Assembly: GCA_964557845.1 (NCBI GenBank)
Contig: CAZLBV010000223.1
Location: 1 to 16,820 of the forward strand
Length of the DNA: 16,820 nucleotides
Origin: CAZLBV01 sp964557845
GTDB taxonomy: Bacteria; Acidobacteriota; Aminicenantia; Aminicenantales; Aminicenantaceae
Direction of reading: 5' to 3'
The notes beneath the pieces were generated by a model. That model was not told the origin of the DNA, did not search any database, and worked only from the letters and a program-made list of their open reading frames with translations. Made by a program: the position numbers and the translations under genes. Of this stretch, positions 13,759 to 16,820 are shown in pieces. The first letter of the stretch is position 1; each line of letters opens with the position of its first letter.

Positions 13759-14316
13759 TCAAAATATGAATATAAATCGCAGTCCGGTCTCGAATCCTCC
13801 AATTTGTATCCGAACCTTTTCCACTTCATCCCTGGCTGAGGAGTAGCCCAGTGTCAATCCTGAATAGATGTAATTTGCGATTTTATAGCAGACGTCGACT
13901 CCAACCCTTACACCCAAGGCCGCACCCGTTACCTTCTCTCCCAGTGCTTCTTCCTGGTAGCGCGCGTGGAATAGACCAAGCTCAATCAGATAATCTAATT
14001 TTCCTGTGAGGTTTCCTGTATACCCCGGGCCAAAGGAAAGGAAATGCTGGCTTGATTTTGTCTCCTCTATGAATACTCCCACTGTTTTCCCCTTGGCGGA
14101 TAGATATCCGTATCCGGTCCATAGGTACAGGCTTCGGGAGATCTTTGCTCCTATTTTGAACTCCGGAGAGAACATTCCCTTCCCATAGATATCTTTATAG
14201 TTGGAATCGGCGGGGCCAAGATAATAGCCAGTTAGTGAGACCATAAATCTTTCTTTTCCAAAAATTCCTGTTGATAAGAATAAAATCATACAGGTAAAAA
14301 TCAGTCTTTTTTTCAT
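13759..14316 (-). CDS. Outer-membrane beta-barrel protein
   Basis: Exported protein of 185 residues. Residues 1-20 form a signal peptide (MKKRLIFTCMILFLSTGIFG). The mature part is a series of amphipathic strands separated by short turns, for example FKIGAKISRSLYLWTGYGYLS, SQHFLSFGPGYTG, LDYLIELGLFHA, GVRVGVDVCYKI, YIYSGLTLGYSSA and FETGLRFIFIF, which fits an eight-stranded OmpA/OmpW-like barrel. It ends in phenylalanine, the usual C-terminal signal for outer-membrane assembly. No substrate is evident. The ATG is preceded by AAAAAGGTG, which overlaps the stop of the LRR gene 14 nt upstream, so the two are almost surely co-transcribed. It could serve as membrane anchor or export partner of the LRR protein; that is a guess from position only. 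Confidence 0.82.
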   Translation of the reverse strand: MKKRLIFTCMILFLSTGIFGKERFMVSLTGYYLGPADSNYKDIYGKGMFSPEFKIGAKISRSLYLWTGYGYLSAKGKTVGVFIEETKSSQHFLSFGPGYTGNLTGKLDYLIELGLFHARYQEEALGEKVTGAALGVRVGVDVCYKIANYIYSGLTLGYSSARDEVEKVRIQIGGFETGLRFIFIF

Positions 14317-14330
14317 CGTATTGCACCTTT

Positions 14331-16820
14331 TTATATCTTCGATTCGTTTGAAATCGCAATGATCTGGTCGCTTGGATCAAAGGCCATCGCTCGATAAGAA
14401 TATGAGATGTTATTTTCCAAGTATTTGTCATAATAGGTGTAGATTCCGTTCTGAATGCTGGCTCCCGGGATTTCAGTGAGGGGCATGTAGTTTCCACCCG
14501 GCTGTTTCCTGTAAAGGATGTATTTTGAGACAGCAATAGAATCCGGATTGTCGGCCATCAGGTCAATTCTGCCGTATTGTTTTCTGATTATCCACGCCCT
14601 TTCCTCTTCTCTTGCAGCCTGGAGAGAAAGTTCGATATTTTTTACTGCCGTGTAGTCCTGATCAGTCTGATCTGAATTGACATCAGCATATGCCCTTGAA
14701 GTGGGAGTGAAGGAATAACCTGCCAGGGTGGGAGTCACCGTGCCCGACCAGCCGTGATCTACCGTAGCGGTGTAGAATCCTGAGGCATTCGTGACCGGAT
14801 TTCCCAGCAGTCCGCTCAGGGTAACGCCCGGAAGTCCGGAGCCCCCGCGCAGCACGCGGCCAGAGATGGTGTAGGTCAGCAGGGCGGCCTCGTAGTTCTG
14901 GTCAGCCTGATTGGAATTGACATCAGCATATGCCCTTGAAGGAGGAGTGAAGGAATAACCTGACAGGGTGGGAGTCACCGTGCCGGACCAGCCGTAGTCT
15001 ACCGTGGCGGAATAGAAGCCCGGGGCATTCGTGACCGGATTTCCCGGCAGCCCGTTCAATGTCACACCCGGAAGTCCGGAGCCTCCCCTCAGCACCCGGC
15101 CCGAGATGGTGTAGGTCAGCAGAGCGGCCTCGTAGTTCTGGTCAGTCTGGTTGGAAATAACATCAGGGTATGACTTTGAAGAAGGAGTGAAGGTATAGCC
15201 TGCCAGGGTGGGGGTTACCGTGCCCGACCAACCGTAGTCAACTGAAGCGGTGTAAAATCCGGAGGCATTCGTGACCGGATTTCCCGGCAGTCCGTTCAAT
15301 GTCACACCAGCAAGTCCGGAGCCTCCGCGCAGCACACGGCCAGAGATGGTGTAGTTCAGCAGCACGGCCTCGTAGTCCTGGTCACTCTGGTTGGAAATAA
15401 CATCAGTGTATGACCTTGAAGAAGGAGTGAAGGTATAGCCTGCCAGGGTGGGAGTTACCGTGCCTGACCAGCCGTAGTCAACTGAAGCGGTGTAAAATCC
15501 TGATGCATTCGTGACCGGATTACCCGGCAGTCCGTTCAGAATCACACCCGGAACTCCGGAGCCTCCGCGCAGCACACGGCCTGAGATGGTGTAGGTATCG
15601 TTGTAAGTCATAGCCGTTACTTCGGCACTATACTCGCTGTCTACTGTATTCTGGTTGATAACGTGGGGCTCGGTGCGTGTCTGGACCACAAAAAAGTACG
15701 TTGTATTCGGATCCAGCCCGGTAACTTCCAATTGAGAAGCTGATTTATCTGAAGTGATACCGAAATATGTATATGGACCTCCGCTTGATTGACTGTAAAA
15801 AACCCGGTAGCCACCAGAGTCAGAGGTATAAATTATCGGTATCCAGCTAATAACAACTGAAGAATTGGATATGTTTCCTGCCGAAACATTTTCAGGCGCT
15901 ATAGTCTGGGATTGCTCCCAGCCAGGGTTCTTACTGTCAAAGAAAGCCTGAACAATCGTATCATAGCTGTACAGAGCGTTGTAATTTATATATAAAGAAT
16001 TCAGAGAAGTAAGATAGGTAAGATTCATAGGGATATTGCCGGAAAGTTGGTTGCAATCAAGGTAAAGGTAAATAAGGTTTGATAAATTGCCCAGCTCAGG
16101 AGGGATACTGCCGGAGAGCTGGTTGCAATCAAGGGTAAGGTAATAAAGGTTTGATAGATTGCCCAGCTCGGGGGGGATGCTTCCTGTGAGCTGGTTGGAA
16201 CTAAGATGAAGGGTAAAAAGGTTTGAGAGGTTTCCCAATTCTGGGGTGATGCCGCCGGAGAGCTGGTTGTAAGAGAGGTCAAGGTAAGCAAGGTTTGATA
16301 GATTGCCCAGCTCAGGGGGGATGGAGCCTGAAAGATAGTTGTTGGAGAGAGAAACAAACCTAAGTTTCGACAGGATTCCCAACTCCGGCGGGATACTGCC
16401 TGTTAGATAATTGCCAGAGAGGCCAAGATCTAAAAGATTTTTCAGTTTGCTCAATTCAAGCGGAATGGTGCCTGTGAGCTGGTTGCCATAAATGATAAGG
16501 TACTTAAGATTTAAAAGGTTGCCCAGCTCGGGCGCAATAGTGCCGGAGAGCTGGTTAAAAGAAAGGTCAAGGACAACAAGATTTGACAGGTTACCCAGCT
16601 CGGGCGGGATACTGCCCGAGAGCTGGTTGGAGCTGAGGTATAGTTCCCTTAGGTTAGACAGGTTGCCTAGTTCCGGAGGGATGCTGCCTGAGAGCTGGCT
16701 GGAGCTGAGATAGAGGGAGATAAGGTTAGACAGGTTGCCTAGTTGGGGGGGGATGCTGCCTGAAAGCGGGTTTATGCCGAGATAGAGGTGGGAAAGTTTA
16801 GACAGGTTGCCTAGTTGGGG
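14331..16820 (-). CDS. Large LRR / FnIII / 80-residue-repeat surface protein (N-terminus beyond window)
   Basis: The frame is open from the right edge of the window to the stop at 14331, giving 829 visible residues; no true start lies inside, and the TTG at 16454 is internal to a repeat. From the N-terminal side: eleven 24-residue plant-type leucine-rich repeats of the form LGNLSNLxxLxLSxNQLSGSIPPE, a cap (LTYLTSLNSLYINYNALYSY, then NPGWEQSQTIAPENV), one fibronectin type III domain (SSVVISWIPI ... LDPNTTYFFVVQT), four 80-residue beta-sandwich repeats starting YTISGRVLRGGSG, and a C-terminal domain of about 100 residues (SLQAAREEERAWIIRKQYG ... ISNESKI). The architecture indicates an extracellular or cell-surface binding protein, likely adhesin-like. 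No sorting signal or anchor is recognised at the C-terminus. The gene is GC-richer than its surroundings. It heads a unit with the beta-barrel gene 14 nt downstream. Confidence 0.9.
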   Translation of the reverse strand, partial: PQLGNLSKLSHLYLGINPLSGSIPPQLGNLSNLISLYLSSSQLSGSIPPELGNLSNLRELYLSSNQLSGSIPPELGNLSNLVVLDLSFNQLSGTIAPELGNLLNLKYLIIYGNQLTGTIPLELSKLKNLLDLGLSGNYLTGSIPPELGILSKLRFVSLSNNYLSGSIPPELGNLSNLAYLDLSYNQLSGGITPELGNLSNLFTLHLSSNQLTGSIPPELGNLSNLYYLTLDCNQLSGSIPPELGNLSNLIYLYLDCNQLSGNIPMNLTYLTSLNSLYINYNALYSYDTIVQAFFDSKNPGWEQSQTIAPENVSAGNISNSSVVISWIPIIYTSDSGGYRVFYSQSSGGPYTYFGITSDKSASQLEVTGLDPNTTYFFVVQTRTEPHVINQNTVDSEYSAEVTAMTYNDTYTISGRVLRGGSGVPGVILNGLPGNPVTNASGFYTASVDYGWSGTVTPTLAGYTFTPSSRSYTDVISNQSDQDYEAVLLNYTISGRVLRGGSGLAGVTLNGLPGNPVTNASGFYTASVDYGWSGTVTPTLAGYTFTPSSKSYPDVISNQTDQNYEAALLTYTISGRVLRGGSGLPGVTLNGLPGNPVTNAPGFYSATVDYGWSGTVTPTLSGYSFTPPSRAYADVNSNQADQNYEAALLTYTISGRVLRGGSGLPGVTLSGLLGNPVTNASGFYTATVDHGWSGTVTPTLAGYSFTPTSRAYADVNSDQTDQDYTAVKNIELSLQAAREEERAWIIRKQYGRIDLMADNPDSIAVSKYILYRKQPGGNYMPLTEIPGASIQNGIYTYYDKYLENNISYSYRAMAFDPSDQIIAISNESKI
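14634..15593 (-). repeat. Four tandem 240-bp repeats in the LRR protein gene
   Basis: Units at 15593-15354, 15353-15114, 15113-14874 and 14873-14634, each exactly 240 bp encoding 80 residues (YTISGRVLRGGSG ... GNPVTNASGFY ... YGWSGTVTPTL ... SNQTDQxYEA). They are nearly identical in DNA as well as protein, which points to recent duplication or gene conversion. The last unit is the most diverged (LLGNPV, VDHGW). Length variation between strains would be expected. Confidence 0.9.
16025..16820 (-). repeat. Tandem 72-bp leucine-rich repeats
   Basis: Eleven 72-bp units, continuing beyond the window edge, encode 24-residue plant-type LRRs. Consensus LGNLSNL with NQLSGSIPPE at the end recurs with strong DNA similarity (for example the plus-strand string aggttgcctagtt near 16660, 16732 and 16804, 72 bp apart). 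Confidence 0.9.

Noticed and set aside
14634..15593. Regular 240-bp periodicity considered as a possible CRISPR-like or satellite array
   Set aside because: Units are contiguous, keep one reading frame and encode 80-residue domains; there are no spacers.
16452..16454. TTG as the start of the LRR protein
   Set aside because: The frame stays open to the window edge with in-register LRRs upstream, so the real start lies outside.
16025..16820. 72-bp repeats considered as a CRISPR-like array
   Set aside because: They encode 24-residue LRRs in an open frame, with variation at solvent-exposed positions rather than unique spacers.

Overview
The window reads as chromosomal DNA of a Gram-negative bacterium. 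It has outer-membrane beta-barrel proteins, a lipoprotein signal peptide, c-di-GMP signalling domains, a housekeeping-type sigma factor and, mostly, good Shine-Dalgarno sites. Paralogous 6-bladed beta-propeller proteins, a DUF5916 relic, a plant-type LRR surface protein and LolA-like debris together recall uncultured anaerobes such as Aminicenantes/Acidobacteriota or Bacteroidota-like lineages. That placement is an inference from gene style, not from a marker gene. Base composition is uneven: the serine hydrolase and LRR genes are visibly more GC-rich than the AT-rich 8.5-12.8 kb stretch. No tRNA, rRNA, CRISPR array or insertion sequence was seen.

Layout. (1) 81-3666: a GAF/HD-GYP c-di-GMP phosphodiesterase, a ferritin-like four-helix protein with an incomplete metal-ligand set, a broken DUF5916 outer-membrane gene, and a stand-alone PilZ protein. 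(2) 3680-8148, all leftward: a secreted small beta-rich protein, a two-gene nucleotidyltransferase module, a secreted class C beta-lactamase-like serine hydrolase, and an RpoD-family sigma factor with a long leader. (3) 8575-12693: two divergent paralogous 6-bladed beta-propeller proteins, the rightward one truncated, then a type IV AbiEi/AbiEii toxin-antitoxin operon. (4) 12851-16820: an MBL-fold hydrolase facing a frameshifted LolA-like gene remnant, an outer-membrane beta-barrel protein and a large LRR/FnIII/80-residue-repeat surface protein that runs off the right edge.

Most notable points. The leftward promoter of the toxin-antitoxin operon has a TCGACA -35 and a TATATT -10, 17 nt apart, embedded in a near-perfect 15-bp inverted repeat. 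It is almost duplicated in front of the propeller lipoprotein gene 2.9 kb away, which suggests shared control or promoter capture. Three genes in the window are broken (the DUF5916 gene by an amber stop plus an in-frame deletion, the LolA-like gene by a one-base insertion, and a propeller gene by 3' truncation), so this is an eroding accessory region. Two different nucleotidyltransferase modules lie within about 8 kb. The sigma-factor leader carries a terminator-like hairpin and a 71-nt almost pure purine tract.
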